Of a stretch of DNA of 60,592 nucleotides, positions 1-8,483 are shown one piece after another. Below the pieces are notes generated by a model. The model searched no databases. It was not told the origin of the DNA and was given only the letters and a program-made list of their open reading frames with translations. Source of the DNA: an uncultured Eubacteriales bacterium (GTDB lineage: Bacteria > Bacillota > Clostridia > Lachnospirales > CAG-274). Each line of letters begins with the position of its first letter. The stretch's first letter is position 1. Position numbers and translations under genes: made by a program. Location of the stretch: NCBI GenBank assembly GCA_905201505.1, contig CAJKOJ010000002.1, positions 1 through 60,592 on the forward strand, given 5' to 3'.

Positions 1-60
1 TATCTTTACTGAAACAAAATAATTCTAACCTAAAATTTAAATATATAGGGATTTGATAAA

Positions 61-735
61 ATGATTAAAATTGACCATATTAATATTGATGAAGCTCTGC
101 GTTATATGGGCTTCAACGAAAACATAAACATTGACAATATAGTTCCTCTCCTCAGAAAATGTGAGGAGGATTTAATAAACTCAGCCAATATAAGATACTG
201 TTATAAAATATTTGACATAGAAAGAAAAGAGAATAACATAAGCCTTGTAAATACAAATTTACAGCTTACAGGCAAAGCTATATTAAGCCACCTTGATAAT
301 TGCAGCAAAGCGGTCTTAATGGCTTGTACTCTTTCTGATATGGTGGATAAACTTATAAACAGATATAATATTACCGATATGACATCAGCATTAATTGCAG
401 ATGCAATGGCAAGTGCTATGATAGAACAAGTATGCAATGAAGTTGAAGAAATAATGAAAAAAGAACTTAATATAAAAAATATGACATGGAGATTTTCTCC
501 CGGATACGGAGACTTGCCAATAGATATTCAACAAAGATTTATACAAGTTATAAATGCAGAAAAACAAATAGGTCTCACTGTTACAGACAGCAATATTCTC
601 ATTCCAAGAAAGTCCGTTACAGCTATTATAGGTATTTCAGATAATGCCATTCCTCAGAAAAAGAGAGGCTGTGCTGTATGTAATATGAATAAGACCTGTC
701 AGTTCAGAAAGAGAGGTGCTCACTGTGGATTTTAA
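61..735 (+). CDS. Stand-alone MetH reactivation (AdoMet-binding) domain protein
   Basis: This 224-residue protein resembles the C-terminal activation domain of B12-dependent methionine synthase as a free-standing polypeptide. The motif RFSPGYGDLP (about residues 141-150) corresponds to the AdoMet-contacting RxxxGYG signature of that domain. The C-terminus is Cys-rich (CAVCNMNKTCQFR). Its expected role is reductive methylation of cob(II)alamin on the MetH encoded immediately downstream. The reading frame overlaps the start of metH, so the two are probably translationally coupled. The start is an ATG with an AGGGA element upstream. No promoter can be assigned because only 60 bases precede it. 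Assignment to the family is firm; the partnership with the downstream MetH is inferred from context. Confidence 0.88.
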   Translation: MIKIDHINIDEALRYMGFNENINIDNIVPLLRKCEEDLINSANIRYCYKIFDIERKENNISLVNTNLQLTGKAILSHLDNCSKAVLMACTLSDMVDKLINRYNITDMTSALIADAMASAMIEQVCNEVEEIMKKELNIKNMTWRFSPGYGDLPIDIQQRFIQVINAEKQIGLTVTDSNILIPRKSVTAIIGISDNAIPQKKRGCAVCNMNKTCQFRKRGAHCGF

Positions 736-3085
736 AAATTTATTAAAAAAAGATTATGTTATACTTGATGGTGCAATTGGAACAATGCTTCAGGCTCAAG
801 GTCTTGAAGTCGGAGAAATCCCCGAAGTTTTGAATATAACAGAACCCGAAAAATTGATTAATATTCATAAAGGCTATATAGAATCAGGTTCAGATATTAT
901 ATATGCAAATACATTTGGTGCTAACAGATACAAACTGTCAAACTGTAAATATTCCGTACAGGATATAATTAAGACAGGGGTTAAAAACGCTAAAACAGCT
1001 TGCAAAGGTACAAATACTTATGTTGCCCTTGATATTGGACCAATTGGTCAGCTTCTTGAACCTACAGGTAGATTAAAGTTTGAAGAAGCTTACGATATTT
1101 TTAAAGAAGAAATTTTAGCAGGCAGTGAGGCTGATTTAATAGTTTTTGAAACAATGACAGATATTTATGAAGTCAAAGCAGGTGTGCTTGCAGCTAAAGA
1201 AAACTGCAATAAGCCTGTTATTGTCACTATGACCTTTGAAGAGAATATGAGAACTTTTACAGGCTGTTCCATTGCTTCAATGGCTCTTACGCTTGAAGGT
1301 TTGGGAATTGATGCAATTGGAGTAAACTGTTCTCTCGGACCAAAAGAACTTTTACCAATTATAAAAGAGCTTTCAAAATGGACAAATCTCCCCATTGTTG
1401 TTAAGCCAAATGCAGGATTGCCTGACCCTGTAACAAATAAATATAATGTTACACCTAAAGAATTTGCTAATTACATTGTTAAATTGAATAATTACGGCAT
1501 AAAAATTATAGGCGGCTGCTGCGGAACCAATCCCGAATATATTAAGGCAACTGCAAAGGCTCTTTCATTAGTTAAGCCTGTTATCACAGAAAAGATAATA
1601 CCTTCTGCTATATGTTCACCTACAACCACAGTAATTATAAATCAGCCCAGGATTATTGGTGAAAGAATAAATCCAACAGGTAAGAAACGCTTTAAAGAAG
1701 CATTAATCAATAATGATATAGATTATATACTTGGACAGGCAATTGAGCAGATACAGGGCGGAGCTGAAATACTTGATATTAATGTAGGGCTCCCTGATAT
1801 TAATGAAGAAGAAATGATGATTAAGGTAATTAAGTCCGTTCAGGGCATTGTTGATGTTCCTTTGCAAATTGATTCAACTATACCTGAAGTTTTAGAATCA
1901 GCGCTGAGAATTTATAACGGAAAGCCTCTTGTCAATTCAGTAAACGGAGAAGATGAAACTCTCCATAAAATTTTACCATTGGTAAAAAAATACGGTGCAG
2001 CTGTTCTAGGTCTTACACTTGATAAAGACGGCATACCTAAAAAAGCAGACAAGCGATTTGAAATTGCTGAAAAAATAATGAACACGGCTTTATCCTATGG
2101 TATACCAAAGCAGGATATTTATATCGACTGTCTTACTCTTACAGCTTCAGCTGAACAAGGAGCAGTGTTTGAAACATTAAATGCTCTTGAAAGAGTAAAA
2201 AATGAACTTGGTTTAAAAACCGTTTTAGGTGTATCAAACATATCTTTTGGTCTGCCAAACAGAGAACTTATTAACAGAACCTTTTTATCTATGGCACTTA
2301 CAAAAGGGCTTGACCTGCCTATTATTAATCCAAATGTAGAATCAATGACAGGTGCTGTCAGAGCTTACAGACTGCTGGCAAACTTAGATAAAAATTCTGC
2401 TGACTTTATTGCTGAATACGGAAACAACAATAAAACAGACAAAGTTATATCTGATAAAAATATAAACCACACACTTGAATACGCTATAGAAAAAGGACTT
2501 AAAAGTGAAGCTAAAGAAATAACATCAGAACTTTTAAAAACTAAGAGTGCAATGGAAATAATCAACGGCATAATTATTCCTGCCCTTGATAAAGCAGGAA
2601 CAGAATTTGAAACGGGCAGAATATTTTTACCTCAGCTTATACTTTCCGCAGGTGTTGCACAGGAGTCCTTTGAAGTTTTAAAAACACATATATCAAAAAC
2701 CAACGACAAAAGTATAAACAAAGGAAAAATAGTGATTGCAACAGTCAAAGGCGATGTACATGACATAGGTAAAAATATTGTAAAAGTTCTTCTTGAAAAT
2801 TATGGTTATGATGTCATTGACTTAGGCAAAGATGTAGAATATGAAACTGTTCTAAAAGCTGTAAAGGAAAATAATTGCCGCCTTGTTGGTTTAAGTGCTT
2901 TGATGACCACAACCCTTGGCTCTATGGCAGATACTATAAAACTTTTAAGAGACAATAACTGCAACTGCAAAATTATGGTTGGCGGTGCTGTCCTTACTCC
3001 TGAATACGCCAAAAAAATAGGTGCTGATTATTATTCAAAAGATGCCAAACAGTCTGTGGACATTGCTAAAGAAGTTTTAGGATAA
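725..3085 (+). CDS. metH: B12-dependent methionine synthase MetH, lacking the activation domain
   Basis: Transfers methyl from methyltetrahydrofolate through cobalamin to homocysteine. Domains in order: homocysteine-binding barrel (about 1-285) with zinc ligands Cys202 and Cys265/Cys266 (GGCCGT); pterin-binding barrel (about 300-560); helical cap and cobalamin-binding domain (about 590-786) with the D-x-H-x-x-G signature, His679 being the lower cobalt ligand. At 786 residues it lacks the activation domain of the roughly 1200-residue enterobacterial enzyme; the preceding gene supplies it. An upstream in-frame GTG at 716 exists, but GAGAGGTG lies 6 bases before the GTG at 725, so I place the start there, inside the end of the upstream gene. 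Confidence 0.93.
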   Translation: MDFKNLLKKDYVILDGAIGTMLQAQGLEVGEIPEVLNITEPEKLINIHKGYIESGSDIIYANTFGANRYKLSNCKYSVQDIIKTGVKNAKTACKGTNTYVALDIGPIGQLLEPTGRLKFEEAYDIFKEEILAGSEADLIVFETMTDIYEVKAGVLAAKENCNKPVIVTMTFEENMRTFTGCSIASMALTLEGLGIDAIGVNCSLGPKELLPIIKELSKWTNLPIVVKPNAGLPDPVTNKYNVTPKEFANYIVKLNNYGIKIIGGCCGTNPEYIKATAKALSLVKPVITEKIIPSAICSPTTTVIINQPRIIGERINPTGKKRFKEALINNDIDYILGQAIEQIQGGAEILDINVGLPDINEEEMMIKVIKSVQGIVDVPLQIDSTIPEVLESALRIYNGKPLVNSVNGEDETLHKILPLVKKYGAAVLGLTLDKDGIPKKADKRFEIAEKIMNTALSYGIPKQDIYIDCLTLTASAEQGAVFETLNALERVKNELGLKTVLGVSNISFGLPNRELINRTFLSMALTKGLDLPIINPNVESMTGAVRAYRLLANLDKNSADFIAEYGNNNKTDKVISDKNINHTLEYAIEKGLKSEAKEITSELLKTKSAMEIINGIIIPALDKAGTEFETGRIFLPQLILSAGVAQESFEVLKTHISKTNDKSINKGKIVIATVKGDVHDIGKNIVKVLLENYGYDVIDLGKDVEYETVLKAVKENNCRLVGLSALMTTTLGSMADTIKLLRDNNCNCKIMVGGAVLTPEYAKKIGADYYSKDAKQSVDIAKEVLG

Positions 3086-3212
3086 TCTTTTTTATTATTT
3101 TCATTCGGATGGTCTTAAATATAAACGGAAGCAAAACAGATTATGGAAAATATACCTGTACTGTTTTGATTTAGTAAAAAATGGCTTGTATAAAAGGAGA
3201 TTAAGATTATTT

Positions 3213-4508
3213 ATGGAAAAGCTTACAGTTAGTAAAAACAACAAATATCTTATGCAAGGCGAAAAACCGTTTTTTTGGCTTGGTGATACAGGTTGGCTTA
3301 TATTTAATAAACTTACGGAAGAACAGGCTTTTTTGTATTTAAAAAACAGAAAAGATAAGGGATTTAATGTTATACAGGCTGTACTTGTTTACAGTCTGCC
3401 CGATTTAAATGACATTAACAAAATGTGTGTACCGGAAACTGACGTTTTTAAACAAGAGTACTGGAAACATTGTGACAAAATTATTAAAACAGCTGAAGAC
3501 CTTGGATTATATATGGCACTTCTTCCCTCCTGGGGAAGCCTTGTGAAAAAAGGCTTTATTAACAAAGAAAATGCAGAGAAATACGGCAGCTTTCTTGCTG
3601 AACGCTATAGTTCTTACAGTAATATTATATGGGTTTTAGGAGGAGATATAAAACCTGAGGGATATGATAATATATATAATACCCTTGGTATGACATTGAA
3701 AAGCAAAAACCCTGATAAACTTATAACATTCCACCCCTTTGGACGCTGTTCATCATCTATATGGTTTAACAATGCAGACTGGCTTGATTTTAATATGTTT
3801 CAATCGGGACACAGACGATATGACCAGGCTGCCCTTGGGAAATGGGATGATAACAAAAACAATGAATTTTTTGGAGAAGACAACTGGCGATATGTTCTTC
3901 GTGACCACAGCAAAGAAACTATCAAACCCACACTTGATGCAGAGCCGTCTTATGAATGGATTTTGCAGGGACTTCACGATAAAACACAGCCATATTGGAA
4001 AGCAAAAGATGTAAGACGATATGCTTATTGGTCAGTGTTTGCAGGTGCCTGCGGTCATACTTACGGAGATAATTCGGTTATGCAGTTTTTTAGTGCCAAC
4101 GGAGAAACTGAGGGAAGCTACGGAGCTGTTGATAAATGGGAAGCTGCCCTGCATCATGAAGGTTCAGGACAGATGTTCTACCTGAAGCAGCTTATAGAAT
4201 CGGTTGATTTCACAGAAGGAATACCAAGAGATGACCTTATTGTGGGAGGACAGCGTGAGCAGTATGACAGAATAGCAGTATTTGCAGGAAGTAATTTTGT
4301 TTTTGCATATTCATATACAGGAAAACAATTTGCTTTGGATTTAAGTGAATACGAAAATATGCAGGTATGGTGGTTTTCACCATCAAACGGTACATACAGC
4401 TATGCAGGCACTGCCGGCGGCAAAATTTACACACCTTCAACACCAAGCTCATATAGTTATGATACAGACTTAGTTTTGGTATTAAAAAGCAATAATAATT
4501 ACAAATAA
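3213..4508 (+). CDS. Putative glycoside hydrolase, DUF4038 / GH140 (apiosidase)-like
   Basis: A 431-residue protein with an N-terminal DUF4038-type (beta/alpha)8 barrel (about 1-340) and a small C-terminal beta domain of the type annotated as putative collagen-binding domain of a collagenase (about 345-431). GGD at Asp145 and DAEP at Glu244 fall where the acid/base and nucleophile of GH140 enzymes occur; this is by motif only. There is no signal peptide, so it probably acts in the cytoplasm on imported oligosaccharides. A TTG at 3186 extends the frame, but AAAGGAGA at 3193-3200 points to the ATG at 3213. It stands alone, with no transporter or regulator next to it, so the substrate is unknown. 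Confidence 0.75.
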   Translation: MEKLTVSKNNKYLMQGEKPFFWLGDTGWLIFNKLTEEQAFLYLKNRKDKGFNVIQAVLVYSLPDLNDINKMCVPETDVFKQEYWKHCDKIIKTAEDLGLYMALLPSWGSLVKKGFINKENAEKYGSFLAERYSSYSNIIWVLGGDIKPEGYDNIYNTLGMTLKSKNPDKLITFHPFGRCSSSIWFNNADWLDFNMFQSGHRRYDQAALGKWDDNKNNEFFGEDNWRYVLRDHSKETIKPTLDAEPSYEWILQGLHDKTQPYWKAKDVRRYAYWSVFAGACGHTYGDNSVMQFFSANGETEGSYGAVDKWEAALHHEGSGQMFYLKQLIESVDFTEGIPRDDLIVGGQREQYDRIAVFAGSNFVFAYSYTGKQFALDLSEYENMQVWWFSPSNGTYSYAGTAGGKIYTPSTPSSYSYDTDLVLVLKSNNNYK

Positions 4509-4523
4509 ATTTAACTAAAAATA

Positions 4524-4568
4524 ACAAACACCTTGCTGCCCGTTTTAAAATGGCAGCAAGGTGTTTGT
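4524..4568. terminator. Bidirectional intrinsic terminator between the glycosidase gene and pnp
   Basis: A perfect 17-bp inverted repeat (4524-4540 with 4552-4568, 11-base loop) sits between convergent genes. It is followed on + by ATTTTATT and on - by TTATTTTTAG, so it can end transcription from both sides. Confidence 0.88.
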
Positions 4569-4673
4569 ATTTTATTACTCTTTAAAATTCAATATATTTG
4601 TATCCAGCTTAAAAAATTTTATAAAAGATAAAACATATCTTATTTATTTAATAGTTCTTTAAATTTACAATAA

Positions 4674-6812
4674 TCAGTCTTCAGTTTTTTCTTTTCTCTC
4701 AGGCTTTGGAAGGCAATCCTTTCTTGAAAGATTAACTCTGCCCTGCTGGTCAATTTCAATTACCTTAACGTCAATAACATCGCCAATATTTACAACATCC
4801 TCGACTTTATTAACTCTCTCATGAGCAAGCTTTGAAATGTGAACAAGACCTTCCTTTTCAGGTGCAATTTCAACAAAAGCACCAAAGTTCATTATTCTTG
4901 TTACCTTACCTGAATAAACCTTGCCTACCTCAGGGTCATTAGCAATAGCCTCAATCATAGATACAGCTTTCTTAATAGCCTCTGCATTAGCTGAAGCTAC
5001 ATAAATCTTACCCTCATCTTCTGTATCAATCTTATCAACACCTGATTCTTCTATAATTCTGTTGATAACCTTACCCTTAGAACCAATAACTTCAGCCATC
5101 TTATCAGGATTAATCTGAACAAACTGAATTTTAGGTGCATATTCAGACAATTCTTTTCTTGGTTCAGCAATAGCTTTAAGCATTACCTCATCAAGAATAT
5201 AAGTTCTTGCCTTATGCGTATTTTCAATAGCACCCTTAATGATTTCAGGTGTAAGACCCTGTATCTTCATATCCATCTGTATTGCTGTAATACCCTTATG
5301 TGTACCTGCAACCTTAAAGTCCATATCGCCAAAGAAGTCCTCAAGTCCCTGGATATCAGTTAAGAGAATGAAATCTTCATCAGTTTCGCCTGTTACAAGA
5401 CCACATGAAATACCTGCAACAGGTCTTTTAATAGGAACACCTGCAGCCATAAGAGAAAGGGTTGAACCACAAACACTTCCCTGAGATGTTGAACCGTTAG
5501 AGCTTAAAACTTCAGACACAAGTCTTATAGCATAAGGGAATTCCTCTTCACTTGGTATAACAGGAATTAAAGCTCTTTCAGCTAAAGCACCATGTCCAAT
5601 TTCTCTTCTGCCCGGACTTCTAGATGGCTTAGCTTCACCAACTGAAAATCCAGGGAAATTATAATGATGTATATATCTCTTGTTTGTTTCAGCTTCATCA
5701 AGTCCGTCTAACTTCTGCACATCAGACATTGAACCAAGAGTAGTTACAGTTAATACCTGAGTTTGTCCTCTCTTAAATAAGCCTGAACCATGCACTCTTG
5801 GGAGTACATCAACTTCTGCTGATAAAGTTCTGATTTCATCAAGTGCTCTTCCATCAGGTCTTTTATGCTCTCTTAAAATCATTCTTCTTACAGTTTCCTT
5901 CTCGTACTTGTAAATTGCTTCACCAACTACAGACTCAAATTCAACTTCATCTTCATTTCCAAACTTTTCAAAGAGATTTTCAAATACCTCAGCCTCAATA
6001 GCTGAAATTCTTTCATCTCTTTCCTGCTTCATATCAGTAAATACAGCCTCTTCCATTCTCTTATCGCCAATTAATTCTTTAATTGCCTCATAGAGGTCAT
6101 GGTCAACAACGTGCTCTTCATAACTGTGCTTTGGCTTACCGCATTCAGCCACAATACCGTCAATAAACTTACATATTTCAATATTTTGTTTATGACCAAA
6201 CATAATAGCATTATACATTTCATCATCAGTTACTTCATCAGCACCGGCTTCAATCATCATAACTTTTTCTTTGGTTGATGCAACAGTAAGATTCATTTTG
6301 CTTAATGCCTTCTGCTCAGCAGTAGGATTAATTATATATTCTCCGTCAATCATACCAACAGATACAGATCCTGTAGGACCATAAAAAGGAATATCAGAAA
6401 TTGAAAGTGCAATTGATGAACCAATCATAGCACAAATTTCAGGTGCACAATCTTGGTCAACAGCCATAACCAAAGCATTTATAGAAACATCATTTCTGTA
6501 ATCCTTAGGGAATAAAGGTCTGATAGGTCTGTCAATAACTCTGGCAGTTAAAATAGCATGTTCAGCAGGTCTACCCTCTCTTCTCATAAATCCGCCCGGT
6601 ATTTTACCTATAGCATACATTTTTTCCTCATAATCAATAGATAATGGGAAAAAGTCAATACCTGCTCTTGGCTTTTCAGATGCAGTTGCAGTTACAAGAA
6701 CAACTGTATCACCATACCTTACAATACACTCACCGTTAGCAAGTTCAGCAACTTTGCCGATTTCAACAGAAAGTTCTCTGCCGGCTAATTCCATTTTGTA
6801 AATTTTACTCAT
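4674..6812 (-). CDS. pnp: Polyribonucleotide nucleotidyltransferase (PNPase)
   Basis: 3'-5' phosphorolytic exoribonuclease of 712 residues, the family's usual length. It shows two RNase PH-like domains (about 1-215 and 310-545) joined by a helical linker, then a KH domain (about 555-615, with VIGSKGKVI in the GxxG loop position) and an S1 domain (about 620-690, GKVTRIMNFGAFVEI). The frame can be extended to 6845, but the ATG at 6812 has AAGGAGG eight bases upstream and gives the canonical N-terminus MSKIYKMELAG. It follows rpsO, the widespread rpsO-pnp order, although a terminator lies between them. A small hairpin overlaps its ribosome-binding site (see separate entry). Confidence 0.97.
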   Translation of the reverse strand: MSKIYKMELAGRELSVEIGKVAELANGECIVRYGDTVVLVTATASEKPRAGIDFFPLSIDYEEKMYAIGKIPGGFMRREGRPAEHAILTARVIDRPIRPLFPKDYRNDVSINALVMAVDQDCAPEICAMIGSSIALSISDIPFYGPTGSVSVGMIDGEYIINPTAEQKALSKMNLTVASTKEKVMMIEAGADEVTDDEMYNAIMFGHKQNIEICKFIDGIVAECGKPKHSYEEHVVDHDLYEAIKELIGDKRMEEAVFTDMKQERDERISAIEAEVFENLFEKFGNEDEVEFESVVGEAIYKYEKETVRRMILREHKRPDGRALDEIRTLSAEVDVLPRVHGSGLFKRGQTQVLTVTTLGSMSDVQKLDGLDEAETNKRYIHHYNFPGFSVGEAKPSRSPGRREIGHGALAERALIPVIPSEEEFPYAIRLVSEVLSSNGSTSQGSVCGSTLSLMAAGVPIKRPVAGISCGLVTGETDEDFILLTDIQGLEDFFGDMDFKVAGTHKGITAIQMDMKIQGLTPEIIKGAIENTHKARTYILDEVMLKAIAEPRKELSEYAPKIQFVQINPDKMAEVIGSKGKVINRIIEESGVDKIDTEDEGKIYVASANAEAIKKAVSMIEAIANDPEVGKVYSGKVTRIMNFGAFVEIAPEKEGLVHISKLAHERVNKVEDVVNIGDVIDVKVIEIDQQGRVNLSRKDCLPKPERKEKTED

Positions 6813-6823
6813 AAAATTTTCCT

Positions 6824-6847
6824 CCTTGATAAATTTATATATCAAAG
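6824..6847 (-). promoter_or_regulatory. Hairpin overlapping the pnp Shine-Dalgarno sequence
   Basis: An 8-bp inverted repeat (6824-6831 with 6840-6847, one G-U pair, 8-base loop) in the pnp leader RNA. Its 3' arm includes the AAGG of the AAGGAGG ribosome-binding site at 6821-6827, so it could partly mask initiation. The stem is AT-rich and weak; a regulatory role is inference. Confidence 0.35.
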
Positions 6848-6950
6848 TGAATTCAGGTAATTTTTAGCTTAAAAACAGGTTTATTGATATAAACATATTT
6901 TTAAACTAAAAATATCACCTTACTCACTTAAATATCTTATGTAACAAAAC

Positions 6951-6973
6951 AAGCGTGGTGCAACACCACGCTT
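6951..6973 (-). terminator. Intrinsic terminator downstream of rpsO
   Basis: A perfect 10-bp GC-rich stem (6951-6960 with 6964-6973) with a 3-base loop lies just after the rpsO stop. On the minus strand it is followed by GTTTTGTT. Readthrough could still reach pnp. Confidence 0.8.
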
Positions 6974-6983
6974 TGTTCAAAAA

Positions 6984-7238
6984 TTACTTTCTTAAACCTA
7001 ATGAAGCAATAAGTTCACGGTATGCAACAACATCCTTAGACTTAATATAATTTAAAAGACCCTTTCTCTGACCAACCATCTTTAAAAGACCTCTTCTTGA
7101 ATGGTGATCCTTCTTGTGTTCCTTTAAATGCTCAGTTAAGTGATTAATTCTTTCAGTTAATAAAGCAACCTGAACCTCTGGTGAACCGGTATCTGCTTCA
7201 TTTCTGCCATACTTTGCAATAATAGCTTTCTTATCCAT
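6984..7238 (-). CDS. rpsO: 30S ribosomal protein S15
   Basis: Primary 16S rRNA-binding protein of the small subunit. The sequence carries the family hallmarks DTGSPEVQ, HKKDHHSRRGLL and the C-terminal LGLRK. I take the ATG at 7238 (84 residues) because GGAGG lies 8 bases upstream. An in-frame ATG at 7253 gives 89 residues, nearer the usual 88-89, with AAGGAG 12 bases before it, so the start is not certain. The gene has its own promoter and a leader of nearly 100 bases. It lies between the acyltransferase gene that follows ribF and pnp. Confidence 0.96.
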   Translation of the reverse strand: MDKKAIIAKYGRNEADTGSPEVQVALLTERINHLTEHLKEHKKDHHSRRGLLKMVGQRKGLLNYIKSKDVVAYRELIASLGLRK

Positions 7239-7279
7239 TTTTAATTCCTCCATAAATTTAATTATCTCCTTACGTTAAG

Positions 7280-7305
7280 AGAAGGTCGGAGCTTCCGAAC
7301 TCTGA
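7280..7305 (-). promoter_or_regulatory. Stem-loop in the rpsO leader, possible S15 autoregulatory element
   Basis: The rpsO leader contains a CGGA/TCCG stem with an AGC loop, continued below a small internal loop by AGAG/TTCT. S15 represses its own mRNA through leader structures in several bacteria. I see a plausible hairpin but cannot match it to a described class. Confidence 0.3.
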
Positions 7306-7346
7306 ACATAGGATACTATATTATCTGTGCTTTACACACACTAGTT

Positions 7347-7375
7347 ATCATATCATATCATATTTAAAATTGCAA
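7347..7375 (-). promoter_or_regulatory. Sigma-A-type promoter of rpsO
   Basis: TTGCAA (7375-7370) and TATGAT (7352-7347) separated by 17 bases, directly after the end of the upstream acyltransferase gene. Predicted start near 7340, giving a leader of about 100 bases. Confidence 0.55.
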
Positions 7376-7384
7376 GTCTTTTTT

Positions 7385-8452
7385 TCAATTTTTACCCTTT
7401 TTTATCCCTGTAAATAAAGTACTTACATATTTTATTTTGCTCATTATTAAAATTATTATTATTGAAAAAAATGACACAATTACAAAAGACATCATTACTT
7501 CGCTTAATGTATAATTTCTTATTCCCCAGTGATTTATTAAGTCAACAATAATATTGTGAGACAAATACACACCATAAGAAACAACAGCAAGTGAAGAAAC
7601 AGTTCCTTTTAAAATTTCAGGCATTTTTTCAATTTTTATTAGCAATAGATATACAGCACAGGATAATATTACTACAAATATACTTCTGTATGACTTAAAT
7701 GTCTCTGTATAAAATCCGTTATACTCTGTCACAAGCTTTGTTCCTGCCGACATAAATAACCCTGTACCCAATGCAATAACAGCAAGCCATTTACTTGAAA
7801 ATAATGACCTTTTATTAAATAAATACCAGCCTAATATGTAATATCCCAAATATCCGCTTATAAATCCTATATTATTAATAAAACTAATATTTGCCACAGC
7901 TTTCTGGCTGTCTTTTTCCAATATACCTACTAATGTAAATGACAATATTTGTATAAGCCACAATATAAGTATGTACCTTATCACCTTTTCCTCAGAATTA
8001 TCTGTAAAAGCCTTTATAGCAGGAGATATAAGATACATAGGTATAAGATAATACATAAACCATAAATGAACAGCTGCAGGCTTACTGAAAAAGTTAATCA
8101 TCTGATTGTAAAAATTACCTGCTGTCACAGCTGTATCCTCATCTGTATAAAGCCTTACTATAACAGCAATAACTGACCATACTGCCATAGGCACAATAAG
8201 CCTGAACACTCGGTTTTTAAGAGTATACTTAATACTGTAAGTGTTTTTACTGTTAAGTATCAATGCACCTGAAATCATAAAAAACATCGGTACACCGCAT
8301 GTAGTAAAGGAAGTAAGTATATTTACAACATTCCAGCCTGAATTGCCTATTTCTACCCTTAGTCTGTTTGATGCACAGTGGAGAAATATTACACAGAACA
8401 TTGAAATAACTCTTATTACATCTATGCCTAAAAATTTATTGTTATCTTTCAT
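7385..8452 (-). CDS. Acyltransferase 3 family membrane protein
   Basis: A 355-residue polytopic membrane protein of the acyltransferase-3 (OafA/O-acetylase-like) family. It starts with the typical MKDNNKFLGIDVIRVISMFCV first helix, followed by FLHC with the conserved His, and has about ten hydrophobic segments. Such proteins move acyl groups, usually acetyl, onto cell-surface glycans. It begins 31 bases after the ribF stop, so it may be the last gene of the nusA-infB-truB-ribF transcript, although it has no functional link to translation. The start is an ATG preceded by AGAGG. The acceptor cannot be told from sequence. Confidence 0.85.
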   Translation of the reverse strand: MKDNNKFLGIDVIRVISMFCVIFLHCASNRLRVEIGNSGWNVVNILTSFTTCGVPMFFMISGALILNSKNTYSIKYTLKNRVFRLIVPMAVWSVIAVIVRLYTDEDTAVTAGNFYNQMINFFSKPAAVHLWFMYYLIPMYLISPAIKAFTDNSEEKVIRYILILWLIQILSFTLVGILEKDSQKAVANISFINNIGFISGYLGYYILGWYLFNKRSLFSSKWLAVIALGTGLFMSAGTKLVTEYNGFYTETFKSYRSIFVVILSCAVYLLLIKIEKMPEILKGTVSSLAVVSYGVYLSHNIIVDLINHWGIRNYTLSEVMMSFVIVSFFSIIIILIMSKIKYVSTLFTGIKKGKN

Positions 8453-8483
8453 ATAAATAAGACCTCTTTAAAATACATTTGTA

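Noticed and set aside
3166..3194. TTGATT-17-TATAAA promoter-like sequence before the glycosidase gene
   Set aside because: Transcription would start at or after 3201, past the only Shine-Dalgarno sequence (3193-3200), so it cannot be the promoter of that gene.
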